Part shown: one piece after another, positions 1-8,368 of the stretch
Layout: each line of letters starts with the position of its first letter
Numbering within the stretch: position 1 is the stretch's first letter
DNA from: DATKLX01 sp035542155
GTDB taxonomy: Bacteria > Chloroflexota > Anaerolineae > Anaerolineales > Anaerolineaceae
Length of the DNA stretch: 27,092 nucleotides
Assembly (NCBI GenBank): GCA_035542155.1
Contig: DATKLX010000146.1
Span: 1-27,092, forward strand
Direction: 5' to 3'
Made by a program: the position numbers and the translations under genes
The notes under the pieces: model-generated
The model's input: only the letters and a program-made list of their open reading frames with translations
Told to the model about the DNA's origin: nothing
Databases searched by the model: none

Positions 1-4
1 CATG

Positions 5-69
5 GCAAGCTCTCCGGTTACTCTGGCGGTCTAGGCAACTACCATAGTACCGCGAGCTTGCTCTTTTTT
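5..69 (+). terminator. Large hairpin with U-tract, likely terminator of an off-window gene
   Basis: Bases 5-12 (GCAAGCTC) pair perfectly with 54-61 (GAGCTTGC). The stem continues inward with few mismatches (15-26 with 42-52), and the structure is followed by six T residues at 64-69. This is the form of a Rho-independent terminator reading rightward, so it would end a gene left of the window. It is longer than a usual terminator hairpin, so a structured RNA with a terminator is an alternative. It lies just past the stop of the minus-strand propeller gene but has no U-tract in that direction. Confidence 0.45.
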
Positions 70-138
70 CAAAACCTACCAGCTTTGGGACAGATACGAA
101 AAGCAGGGTTGATTAATGTCCACCTATAGAAAACCTGA

Positions 139-2082
139 TTATCGCCGCACGAGCGGAAAATAGTTCAGGAACAGGACCAACTGGCTGGGGTCATAGTACA
201 TCAGCGCTCCATTCTGACTGCCGTTGGGCGCCGGATTCTGCCCAGCCGCCCAGATCCGCCCGTTGGGCTCGCCGGCGACCGCCAGCAGATCCGGGGTATG
301 GGTCAGGCTCTGCATCGGCGTCCAGGTCTGCCCATCCCATTCCAAAACCGTGCCTTGCGCGCCCACGGCCCAGCCTCTCGTGGGAGAAAGCATGTGCACA
401 CCGTACAATGTCCTGGTTGTTGGGCTATTGGAAAGAGTCCAGTCGGCTCCGTCCCAGACCAGGATGGTTCCATTGGCCCCCACGGCCCAGGCGTGGGTTG
501 CATCGAGGGCGCTGATCGCGTAGAGATCCTGGACGGTGGGAGAACTGCTGGCGGCCCACGTAGATCCATCCCAGTTTAGAATGGTTCCCTCCGCGCCCAC
601 GGCCCAGGCGTGGCTTGAATCCGGATAAGCTACCCCTCTCAGGTTTTTCGTGGTCAACACGCATGACTGTTGGTCGACTGCCCAGTTGGTGCCGCCGGAA
701 AAGTGCACGATCGTTCCACTGTCGCCCACAGCCCAGCCATTCGATGAATCGAACAAATCGACAGACCACATCGTGATCGTGGTTGAAACGTCGCTAACCT
801 GGATTTCGGACCAGTTTCCTGAATCCCAACGCAGGAAACCACCCTGGTCTCCCACTGCCCAGGCGGTACTGGGATCCAGGGCATCGATTGCATTCAGGTA
901 GTGGATGGTGTGGCTGGATACTCTGTTCCACTGGCTGCCGTCCCACTGGAAGATCAACCCCTGGTTGCCAACAGCCCAACCCAATGTGGGGGAGAGCATT
1001 ATGATCCCGTTCAGAGCGGCGGCGGGCGGTTCAGATAGGACTGTCCAGATCGTTCCGTCGCCATATACAACCGCGCCAGAGGCGCCCACGATCCAATATT
1101 GGCTGGAGCCGGGCAAAATAGCCATCCAGTTTAAACCATTTGATACCGGCAGAGTCTGTGGGTCCCAGCTTCCCAGGCCACCATTTCCATCTGGATTCCA
1201 TTGCAGCAAGGTTCCCTGGAGGACTGGCGGGAAGCCTTTTGTCGTTGGAGTACCGACAATCCACTGATCGTTAGTAACAGGATTGATGAACACATCCCGA
1301 TAGGTGATGCTGTTAGGGGTCGCGTCCTGGAAGGTTTTCCAGGCACCGTCCATCCAGCGCAGGATGATCTCATTGTCCCCGACAATCCAGCCGTCGCTGC
1401 CGCCGGACAACATACTTACATGGATGAGGTGTTTGGTTGTATGATCTTTCGATGGGTGGATAGCCCATCCGGCAGGGGAATATTCCAGGATGGTTCCTTT
1501 ATTTCCCACGGCCCAGCCGCTGGTCTTGTTGAGCATTTGAATCCCCCACAGCCATTCACCGGTGGGACTGGTTACCTGGCTCCAGGCCGTTCCATCGTAG
1601 TGAAGGATCCTTCCCTGGTTCCCGACCGCCCAGATATCGGTTGGGGAAACTGCCGAAGCCGCGGTGATCCCGGTATCTACCCCGCTGATCGGGCTAGGAA
1701 AGGGCAGCCATGCAGAGCCGTTCCAGTGGAAAATGGCTCCTCCACTGCCAAAGATCCAGCCGTCGGCTGGGGACAGCATTAAAACCGATTTCAAATCGGC
1801 GCTGGTATTCAAGACGTCAAGCGTCCAATCGCTGCCGTTCCAACGCAGGATCGTTCCCTGTGCACCAACCATCCAGCCGTCAGTCGCAGAGACAAAGGCC
1901 AGCCCGTTCAGGTCGTGGTGGCAGGGATCCGGGTTATTGAAGGCCCAGCATTGCCAGGCAGCCACTCCCCCGTTCGCTGGAGAAGCGTGAGTTACATTGG
2001 CAAGCGCACCGAAGGATACAAGAAACAAGCCAAACACCAGAAGCAGGTTCGGCAAAAATCGATAGAAAGAGCGAGTTCCCAT
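139..2082 (-). CDS. Secreted 14-repeat beta-propeller-like protein with YFPL tail
   Basis: A 647-residue secreted protein of unknown binding target. I start it at 2082 (MGTRSFYRF...) rather than at upstream codons, because this gives a clean signal peptide (basic start, then LLLVFGLFLVSFGALA) and a GGGGAAAAAAGA stretch sits just upstream. The rest is about 14 repeats of roughly 40 residues with the core GWAVGxxGTILxWDGxxW, often followed by a segment like LxxIxMLSPT. This pattern resembles the BNR/YCF48-like (photosystem II stability factor-like) repeats that form beta-propellers; 14 repeats would suit two seven-bladed propellers, which is inference. The sixth repeat carries an insert and the last is degenerate. 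The protein ends in NYFPLVRR, a tail shared with the M23 protein next door. No catalytic residues are recognisable, so a surface scaffold or binding role is most likely. Confidence 0.85.
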   Translation of the reverse strand: MGTRSFYRFLPNLLLVFGLFLVSFGALANVTHASPANGGVAAWQCWAFNNPDPCHHDLNGLAFVSATDGWMVGAQGTILRWNGSDWTLDVLNTSADLKSVLMLSPADGWIFGSGGAIFHWNGSAWLPFPSPISGVDTGITAASAVSPTDIWAVGNQGRILHYDGTAWSQVTSPTGEWLWGIQMLNKTSGWAVGNKGTILEYSPAGWAIHPSKDHTTKHLIHVSMLSGGSDGWIVGDNEIILRWMDGAWKTFQDATPNSITYRDVFINPVTNDQWIVGTPTTKGFPPVLQGTLLQWNPDGNGGLGSWDPQTLPVSNGLNWMAILPGSSQYWIVGASGAVVYGDGTIWTVLSEPPAAALNGIIMLSPTLGWAVGNQGLIFQWDGSQWNRVSSHTIHYLNAIDALDPSTAWAVGDQGGFLRWDSGNWSEIQVSDVSTTITMWSVDLFDSSNGWAVGDSGTIVHFSGGTNWAVDQQSCVLTTKNLRGVAYPDSSHAWAVGAEGTILNWDGSTWAASSSPTVQDLYAISALDATHAWAVGANGTILVWDGADWTLSNSPTTRTLYGVHMLSPTRGWAVGAQGTVLEWDGQTWTPMQSLTHTPDLLAVAGEPNGRIWAAGQNPAPNGSQNGALMYYDPSQLVLFLNYFPLVRR

Positions 2083-2222
2083 TCTTTTTTCCCCATAGTT
2101 CATAGCTACACTCCATTTTACATCAACGCTCGAGGGGGATATATCAAAAGCAGTACACAAACATTCGATTGAAATCCACCAGCTTCCTGAGCATTACATT
2201 TGATAAAAGGTAGTTAAGATTT

Positions 2223-2275
2223 GGTTAAACTATACTCATTTACGATAATAATACAATCTCACGTATAAATGTTAG
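2223..2275 (-). promoter_or_regulatory. Possible promoter for the propeller gene
   Basis: The stretch 2083-2300 is much more AT-rich than its surroundings. Read leftward, it contains TTGTAT, a 16-base spacer and TATAGT, a fair sigma-70-like arrangement about 150 bases before the start at 2082. The distance is long and the match partial, so this is only a candidate. The terminator at 2311-2335 lies between the M23 gene and this region, which supports separate transcription of the propeller gene. Confidence 0.25.
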
Positions 2276-2310
2276 GTCTTATCAATACTGTCAGGTCTGC
2301 AGCAAACAGT

Positions 2311-2335
2311 GAACCCGCCGGAATACGGCGGGTTC
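2311..2335 (-). terminator. Perfect 10-bp hairpin after the M23 gene
   Basis: GAACCCGCCG at 2311-2320 pairs perfectly with CGGCGGGTTC at 2326-2335 across a 5-base loop (GAATA). It begins 25 bases beyond the M23 stop at 2360, the expected place for an intrinsic terminator. The following bases in the minus direction (ACTGTTTG) are only weakly T-rich. Confidence 0.6.
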
Positions 2336-2359
2336 AGGGTATTTTCCGGGGATGGGCCA

Positions 2360-5300
2360 TCAACGCCCAATCAGAGGGAAGTAGATCCACTTTCCATGGC
2401 CGACCCAAACAAGATAAGCGGCGCCGCTGCCGGCTACATTGGGGTCGATCGAGCGCAGGCGGACGAAATACAGGCCGTCCGCGCTGGCCTTCCACTTGAA
2501 GACCGCCGGGCTTCCCAGGGCGGTGGGCGTGAACGAAGCACCGTATACCGGGCTGCCATCAGCCTGAAAGAGGACAACCTCGGGCGCGGCTGGGCTCCCG
2601 GGGAGGGGCGAAGCCATCAGGGTCAGCGTATCGCCGGCGGCCGCCTGGAACTTGATCCAGTCGACATCGCCGATCGAGCAGAACGTGTGACTTTCGGCGG
2701 GGGCGTCGACGCTGACCTGGACCGCGCTGTTTTGCGTGTTGTCGCTTTCGTATCCGTCCGGCTGGCAGCCGGGTTCGACGCTGATCGCCGGTTGGGTTCC
2801 GCCGTGGAACACTTCCGCGTTCCCGGCCACGTCGACCCCACGGATCTGGAAGCGGTACGAATGCCCGAACTGCCCAACAAACCAGACGCTGTTCTGGCTG
2901 GCGGGGATCGGGCGGGGATAGCTGGTCCACGGCCCGCTGTTATCCGAGTACTGCAGGTCGTAATGGTCGAGGGCAGACTGGCCGTCGCTGCCGCTGAAAT
3001 TGAGCAGGAAGGCCGTCGAGGAGGAGGTCTCCGGCAGGGGGACGAGGGTCGTTTGGGGAGCCGTCGTGTCGAAGATCATCCTCCACATCAGGGCAACCGC
3101 CGTGCTGCCGGTCCAATCGGTCACGCGCGCGTACACCGAATAGGGTTCTTTGCCCAGGGAGGACGTGGGGTCGTACACCACCGACCAGCCGTCCGCGCCG
3201 TTCCAATCCGAGCCAACCTTGACCCAGTTGGTGTTCAGCCAATCCGGGGAATGGACGAAGAAATCCACGTGGCTGATGCTGCTGCCGCCCTGCGAATCGG
3301 CCACCTGGACGGTCAGCGGGAAGGGGCTGGTTGGGATATAGCCGTTTGCGCCGGGGAGGGTGAAGGCGATGGAAGGCCGGCCGGAGGCAGCTTGCCTGGC
3401 CAGGCTCAGGTTGTACAGGTAGGCGGTCCCACCCGCGCCGGGATAATCCCAGGCGCTCACTTTTAAATAATAGGAACAACTACCGGTGCAGGTCGCGGGG
3501 AGCATAAAGGAAATCCGCGAGTCGGGGTTGGTTCCCGGCTGGGTATCATCGTTGTAGGCCAGGACGGAGGTTCCATCCGAATTGAGGAGGGTCAGGGTCG
3601 GGTCGAGGGGAGAAGGTGGGGTTAATCCATTCGCGATTGCGTCGATTACGACCAGGTCTCCGGCGCTGCCGTTGAACCTGAAATAGTCGACGTCTCCCGC
3701 CGGGCAGATCGACCCGCTGGCGCTGCTCCCATAAACGATCGGGGTGGCCGCCGCGGGGGTATTGTTTGCCGGGTTCTCACTGCAGGCAGGCGGCGGGGTA
3801 GTGTCGACCTGGAGGTTATCGATCGCCCAGCCAGTAAAGGTATTGAGATAAGAATCGACGATGTTGAAATGAAAACGGATTCGTACGGTGTGGCCGGCAT
3901 AGGCAGAGAGGCTGATCGCCGGGCTGTTCAGCCAGGTCTGCATCCGGTCGTCGCTAAGCGGGGGGATGAGATCGGTGAAGGGGCCGCCATCCTTTGAGAT
4001 CTGCACGCGGCGCTGGTCGAAATATAAGCCGGCGCTTTCCGTCTGATACTGGTAACCGAACCGCAGGTAGCTGGCTGGCGAGGCGGGGAGAGAGATGGGC
4101 GGCGAGGTCAGGTCGCCGGCGCGGATCTGGGCGTCGGCATAGTTGCCGCCGGTGTTGTTGAAAATCCAGGCAGTGGTGGTGCTGCTGCCAGAAGGATCAG
4201 TGAGGGATGCCTGCCGCCAGAGGCCGCTGGCAGTCCAGCCGTTGGCGCCGGTTTGCATGTCGTCCGTAAACGGCAGGGATCGGGTGGTTCCACCCAGAGA
4301 AGCCGGGTTTACCGTGAAAGTGCCGCTAGCGGCGGGGCTGTAGTGGGCAGTGTTGTTGGGTTCGGTTGCCCGGCCCTGGACCGTCCAGGTGTAGGTCCCC
4401 GCCGGAAGGCTGCCAATGGACCAGGACTGGTCGGTTGACCAGGCCCGGGTGGCGTTGAGCGGGCCGCTGAGGGTCGCCTGGAATTTATACGCGCCGCCAG
4501 CGTTTACCCAGGAGAGGACCAGCGAATCGGTGGCGGTTGGATTGGTGTTGGCCTGGTTAGTCGCCGGCATCAATACCGGGGTCGCCGGGTTGCCGGTGCG
4601 GGCCTGCACCTTGAGCGAGACGGCCTGGTTCGCTCCTATCAGGTGGCTGGCCAGATTGCGAACGTTGAGCGGGTTGGGACTGTCCGAGCTATACAGGGTT
4701 TCGCCGCGTTTGGTATAGTTCTCCCCCGAAAAGAGGGTCGCCGACACGTTGGCCCCGACCTGGATCGAGTCGGCGTTCGCGCTTCCCACAGCGCCTAACG
4801 CGGCTGCCGTCGGGTACGATCCCACGTTGAAGACCGCGCAGGGACCGCTGAAATTGGCGCCGGCAAAGAGAGCTACCTGGTTCGCGTTGGCGACGCAGGC
4901 CTGGGGTGGCGGCGCAGAGGTACAGGCAAAATTCTTAAATATATTGCGCAGGCCCAGCAGGGGTGTCTGGTTGCCTTCATAATCATATACCTTGAGCGCT
5001 AACGTCGCCGGGCCATCCGGCATGCCGGCGGCGCACAGGTCCAGGTCGAAGGCGAAGGGGCTGGTGGTCTGGGATGGGCCGACTTCGCGCCAGGTCCCAT
5101 CGTAATTGGCCAGGATTTGCATCCTGGTGACCAAGAGGTCGTCATGACCCGAGCCGCTGACGCGCACGGTTGGAGTGATCACGGTGGTAAAGCTGCCCGG
5201 CAGGGTCATCTCGCCAGTTGGCGGGTGGGTGCCGTGGTTCCCGGAGGTGTAATCGTACTGGTATTGGACGCACTTGCCGTAGCCCAGGTCGGAGGCAAGG

Positions 5301-6292
5301 CAGGGGCGACCCCCTTTGGTGCCCGAATCATAGTTGATTGAGACATCGCGGAAGGTGATATCGACCGAGTAGCCCCAGTAATATCCCTGGCTGGACAGAT
5401 AGGGATTGGTCACCACCATGAAATGGACGTGATGGCCGGTGCTGTAACCGGTATTGTCTACCGTGCCGATATAATCGCCCTGCTGCACCACGGTCCCAAC
5501 TGTTTTGAGGCCCGCCGGGATGCTGTTTTGGGCCAGGTGAAGGTAGATCTGGTAGGTGGGAGGGGTTGTGCTGCGGTCCTCGAGGGTCAGGCTGTTGGTG
5601 CAGCTATGGTCGTTGTTCTGGCAGGTGTCCCTCCAGTGGAACACAGTGCCGCCTTTGGCTGCCAGGATGGGGAACATGGTTCCATCGGCGAAGTCGAAGG
5701 CGTAGGTGCAGGTGGACAGGCAGGAGGTGTGGTGGGCCCCCATCGAAAGGTGCTTGGTGAGCCCGTTGGCCCAGGGCAGGTAATAGCCGCCGTAAGTAAC
5801 TCCCGCGGCGACGGTTTTCTGCATCAGGTGCGGATCCTGGTCCTCCTGGTAGGCCAGCTCCTGCAGCGAGCTGGAAAGGCCCTTTGAGGCGGTTTTCCAC
5901 CCGGGGTCGCGCTGGAAGGTGACTTCGATTTGGGAGCCGTCCTCGGGATTGCGCGGATTCAGGCCACGGGCGACGGCCAGGACGGGCTCGGTGGCGACCG
6001 GCTCCTGAGTCTGTTCGTCGAGCGGAACCAGCCAAAGGACCACTTCGGTCTGATCGCTGGAGGGGAAGGTCTGGCTGATGGCGAAATGATCTGGATCCAG
6101 ACCGGCGGCATCCGGCCGGGAAGTGATCGCGGCTTTGACCGCCTGCAGGATGGCGCTGGTCAGGCCCGGGCTCAAAGGGGCGCTGGCTTGCGATTGCGGG
6201 ATGACCCGGGGAGTGGCCGCTATGGAAGAAAATGGGGAAAGCAGTCCCAGCAAGGACAACGAGATGGTGATGAGGAGGCGTTTGAGAAACAT
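2360..6292 (-). CDS. Large secreted M23 metallopeptidase with crystallin, Ig/FN3, jelly-roll and PPC domains
   Basis: A 1310-residue secreted protein. Residues 1-25 are a signal peptide, and GAGGG lies 8 bases before the start. Residues 165-320 resemble a LytM/M23 zinc endopeptidase, which cuts peptidoglycan cross-bridges: H187/H188 and D200 (AFDFAD) as metal ligands, H252 in YLHL, and HVH at 288-290. Accessory modules follow: Ig-like (about 360-455), beta/gamma-crystallin-like (463-565), FN3/Ig-like (570-663), a MAM or immune-inhibitor-A-like jelly roll (672-835, ending GWAIDNLQV), a PPC domain (836-967, with GDVDYFRF), two Ig/FN3-like modules (972-1173) and a second PPC domain (1175-1298, with GDVDWIKF). 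It ends KWIYFPLIGR. The peptidase call is firm; module boundaries are estimates. The substrate could be peptidoglycan or a protein. Confidence 0.9.
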   Translation of the reverse strand: MFLKRLLITISLSLLGLLSPFSSIAATPRVIPQSQASAPLSPGLTSAILQAVKAAITSRPDAAGLDPDHFAISQTFPSSDQTEVVLWLVPLDEQTQEPVATEPVLAVARGLNPRNPEDGSQIEVTFQRDPGWKTASKGLSSSLQELAYQEDQDPHLMQKTVAAGVTYGGYYLPWANGLTKHLSMGAHHTSCLSTCTYAFDFADGTMFPILAAKGGTVFHWRDTCQNNDHSCTNSLTLEDRSTTPPTYQIYLHLAQNSIPAGLKTVGTVVQQGDYIGTVDNTGYSTGHHVHFMVVTNPYLSSQGYYWGYSVDITFRDVSINYDSGTKGGRPCLASDLGYGKCVQYQYDYTSGNHGTHPPTGEMTLPGSFTTVITPTVRVSGSGHDDLLVTRMQILANYDGTWREVGPSQTTSPFAFDLDLCAAGMPDGPATLALKVYDYEGNQTPLLGLRNIFKNFACTSAPPPQACVANANQVALFAGANFSGPCAVFNVGSYPTAAALGAVGSANADSIQVGANVSATLFSGENYTKRGETLYSSDSPNPLNVRNLASHLIGANQAVSLKVQARTGNPATPVLMPATNQANTNPTATDSLVLSWVNAGGAYKFQATLSGPLNATRAWSTDQSWSIGSLPAGTYTWTVQGRATEPNNTAHYSPAASGTFTVNPASLGGTTRSLPFTDDMQTGANGWTASGLWRQASLTDPSGSSTTTAWIFNNTGGNYADAQIRAGDLTSPPISLPASPASYLRFGYQYQTESAGLYFDQRRVQISKDGGPFTDLIPPLSDDRMQTWLNSPAISLSAYAGHTVRIRFHFNIVDSYLNTFTGWAIDNLQVDTTPPPACSENPANNTPAAATPIVYGSSASGSICPAGDVDYFRFNGSAGDLVVIDAIANGLTPPSPLDPTLTLLNSDGTSVLAYNDDTQPGTNPDSRISFMLPATCTGSCSYYLKVSAWDYPGAGGTAYLYNLSLARQAASGRPSIAFTLPGANGYIPTSPFPLTVQVADSQGGSSISHVDFFVHSPDWLNTNWVKVGSDWNGADGWSVVYDPTSSLGKEPYSVYARVTDWTGSTAVALMWRMIFDTTAPQTTLVPLPETSSSTAFLLNFSGSDGQSALDHYDLQYSDNSGPWTSYPRPIPASQNSVWFVGQFGHSYRFQIRGVDVAGNAEVFHGGTQPAISVEPGCQPDGYESDNTQNSAVQVSVDAPAESHTFCSIGDVDWIKFQAAAGDTLTLMASPLPGSPAAPEVVLFQADGSPVYGASFTPTALGSPAVFKWKASADGLYFVRLRSIDPNVAGSGAAYLVWVGHGKWIYFPLIGR

Positions 6293-6448
6293 GAAGTTAC
6301 CCTCAGGGCAGTCTGCTGGTTAAGATGCAAGGTTCATGCCTCGAACGGAAGAAAAGGTCTCAAGGCAACGAAGCAGCGTTGGTTTCCAGATCATTATCGG
6401 GAAAAGCGGCCCGGAAGGGTATTCAATCGAGCTAAATTTTCATTCAGA

Positions 6449-8317
6449 TCAAGGGTACGGATACGAACCCGGCGTTTCTGTTGCAGCAGGTGGATAGGGG
6501 TAAGCTTCTTCCGTCGCGGTGGCTGTAAATTGAGGTGTCCCACCTGGAGTTGCGGTTCCTGAGAGGGTTGGCGTTGGAGTTTGTGGCGCGGGGATACCAG
6601 CCGGCGTCGCGGGACTGGTCGGGGTTGTAGAAACCTGGGGACCCATCGAGCTGATGTCTTCCACGTACGGAACCGCCCCCTGGCAGGCGGAATCCAGACG
6701 GTTCGAGACGTTTTCCCAGGTCAGCGTCAGGCCTTCCTGGATGGTCTGCTGGACTGCCTCTTCCAGGCAGCCCGACCCGGCATTGTAATTGACCAGGGTA
6801 AACTTCCACAGGTCGACATAAGAACTGGACAGGCCCGAGGCTTTACCGGTCGCATTGTAAACCACCTGACCAGCCTGCTCGCAGTTGGCTCGCAGGCTGG
6901 AGGCGAAAACGCTGACGCTGAAGGTTGCCTGGGTCAGGTCGATCCCAGCCGGGCAGTCCGGGCAGGTAGCGTTGACCTTGCTGACCAGGGCTCCGCGGAG
7001 CAGGTTCTGCTCCTTCTCGTCCAGGTCGGTAAAGTTACGCTGGCAGACCGATTTTTCGAAGATCAAGGGGCAAAACTGGTCGTAAAAGCTGGGGTTCCAG
7101 AGCAGGACCGTATCGGCGCCTTTTTCGGTCATCTGGCCGAGGCCGGCCTCCAGATAGGTGCGGAAAATCCCCGGCCAGAACTGGCTCTCGCGGTTAAACA
7201 TGTTTTTCATCAACTGCGCGGGGATGCCAGTCTCCTGGCCAACCTGGACGATCTGTGCGTCGAACTGGTTCTGCCATTCGATGACGGCTGGCCGGGCCCG
7301 TTCCAGGCCACAGGCATTGGCCACCCCATCCGATTGGAGCCCGCCGTCCGGGCAGTCGCGCGAGTCCACCTGCCCATTTTGGATCAGCGAGCCGGCCAGG
7401 TAGTAAAGGGGCTGGCTGGTGAGCATATCTTCAAGACGATTGGGGGTGGATAACCAGGCGGGTGGACCGCCCAGATCGGGGAAGGATTCCCAGATCTGCG
7501 AGCAACTGGCTGCCGGAGAGCCGCGCCACCGGGGGCTGAGCACGTCCACGTACCACAGCCGCGGGTCGTTGTTCTTGCCGTCCGGGGCGATGAAATCCCC
7601 CCAGGGAACCATCCTTACTTTGGCGTTATCGTGCTGGCTCGAATCGCCGAAGCTGGAATCGACCCAGAACTCGACCGTTTCCCCTTGCATACCGGTGGCC
7701 GGAATGGGGACGACGCAAGAAGAGCCCTTGCAGGAGAAAGTCTCTCCGCCGAAGGTCCCCTGCACGCTGATGATGGTTTCGTTGGGGAGCGGCTCTTCAC
7801 CGGTGATCAGCAGGCTGGGCCGGGTGCTGCAGCGGTTAGAAGGTGGGACAGGCTCGCAGCCCGTCAGGGAAATCCAGGCGACCGCGGAGGGAAGCTCGAT
7901 GGTCACCTGGCGGTGGGCGGGCTTCGAACCGAGGAAGTGGAGATAGACTCCATTGCAAAGCGAGACATCCTCCCCGCTGCTGGCCTGCGGGCAGGGTTTG
8001 GTATTGATGTACTGGTTATAGGCGGAGGCGTCGCACCAGGCCTTGATTTCCGCCGGGTCGGGCAGGCCTTCGTGCTCGATGGAAAGCGAGCAGAGAACCT
8101 CATTCGTCCGCCAGGTCGAGATCCACCAGTTATAGCGGGTGAAATCGATGGTGAGCACTTTATTACGGTTGGGTCCCGGCGTCGCGGTGGGGGTGGGCGT
8201 CCCGGAATCGGCCTGAGCGGGCCGGATTCCTCCTATTCCCGAGGCAGTCAATGTCGCCAGCACGAAGATAGCTGCCAGAATTGAAGCCAGGAAGAACAGG
8301 GAACGCCGTTGTGCCAT
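6449..8317 (-). CDS. Secreted lytic-transglycosylase-like (SLT) protein
   Basis: A 622-residue exported protein with an N-terminal signal peptide or anchor (FFLASILAAIFVLATLTA) followed by a short TPTPTATP linker. Residues 50-330 match nothing I know. Residues 345-550 carry the marks of an SLT lysozyme-like fold: NRESQF with candidate catalytic Glu377, AGLGQM at 391-396 in place of the usual GLMQ motif, and NYNAG at 510-514, matching the SLT YNAG motif. Lytic transglycosylases cleave peptidoglycan glycan strands. The domain is longer than usual and has extra cysteines, possibly disulfides. The tail from 555 is Thr/Pro-rich and ends in Tyr-Pro repeats. AAGGGAG lies just upstream of the ATG. 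The gene starts 51 bases after the LCP-like gene ends, so the two are probably co-transcribed. Activity is inferred from motifs alone. Confidence 0.75.
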   Translation of the reverse strand: MAQRRSLFFLASILAAIFVLATLTASGIGGIRPAQADSGTPTPTATPGPNRNKVLTIDFTRYNWWISTWRTNEVLCSLSIEHEGLPDPAEIKAWCDASAYNQYINTKPCPQASSGEDVSLCNGVYLHFLGSKPAHRQVTIELPSAVAWISLTGCEPVPPSNRCSTRPSLLITGEEPLPNETIISVQGTFGGETFSCKGSSCVVPIPATGMQGETVEFWVDSSFGDSSQHDNAKVRMVPWGDFIAPDGKNNDPRLWYVDVLSPRWRGSPAASCSQIWESFPDLGGPPAWLSTPNRLEDMLTSQPLYYLAGSLIQNGQVDSRDCPDGGLQSDGVANACGLERARPAVIEWQNQFDAQIVQVGQETGIPAQLMKNMFNRESQFWPGIFRTYLEAGLGQMTEKGADTVLLWNPSFYDQFCPLIFEKSVCQRNFTDLDEKEQNLLRGALVSKVNATCPDCPAGIDLTQATFSVSVFASSLRANCEQAGQVVYNATGKASGLSSSYVDLWKFTLVNYNAGSGCLEEAVQQTIQEGLTLTWENVSNRLDSACQGAVPYVEDISSMGPQVSTTPTSPATPAGIPAPQTPTPTLSGTATPGGTPQFTATATEEAYPYPPAATETPGSYPYP

Positions 8318-8368
8318 AAAATCTCCCTTACATTTATACGAGATAACAAATGAAAAGTAAACTAGTCC

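Noticed and set aside
1..70. Partial 5S rRNA (minus-strand bases resemble ATGGTAGT and AGAGTA of 5S helix IV)
   Set aside because: The 5' half of a 5S RNA does not follow at the expected place, and the stem closes on itself within 57 bases; the likeness is too short.
2309..3466. Open frame of 385 codons on the plus strand, opposite the M23 gene
   Set aside because: Shadow frame produced by high GC content; it has no motifs and opposes clear PPC and Ig-like domains.
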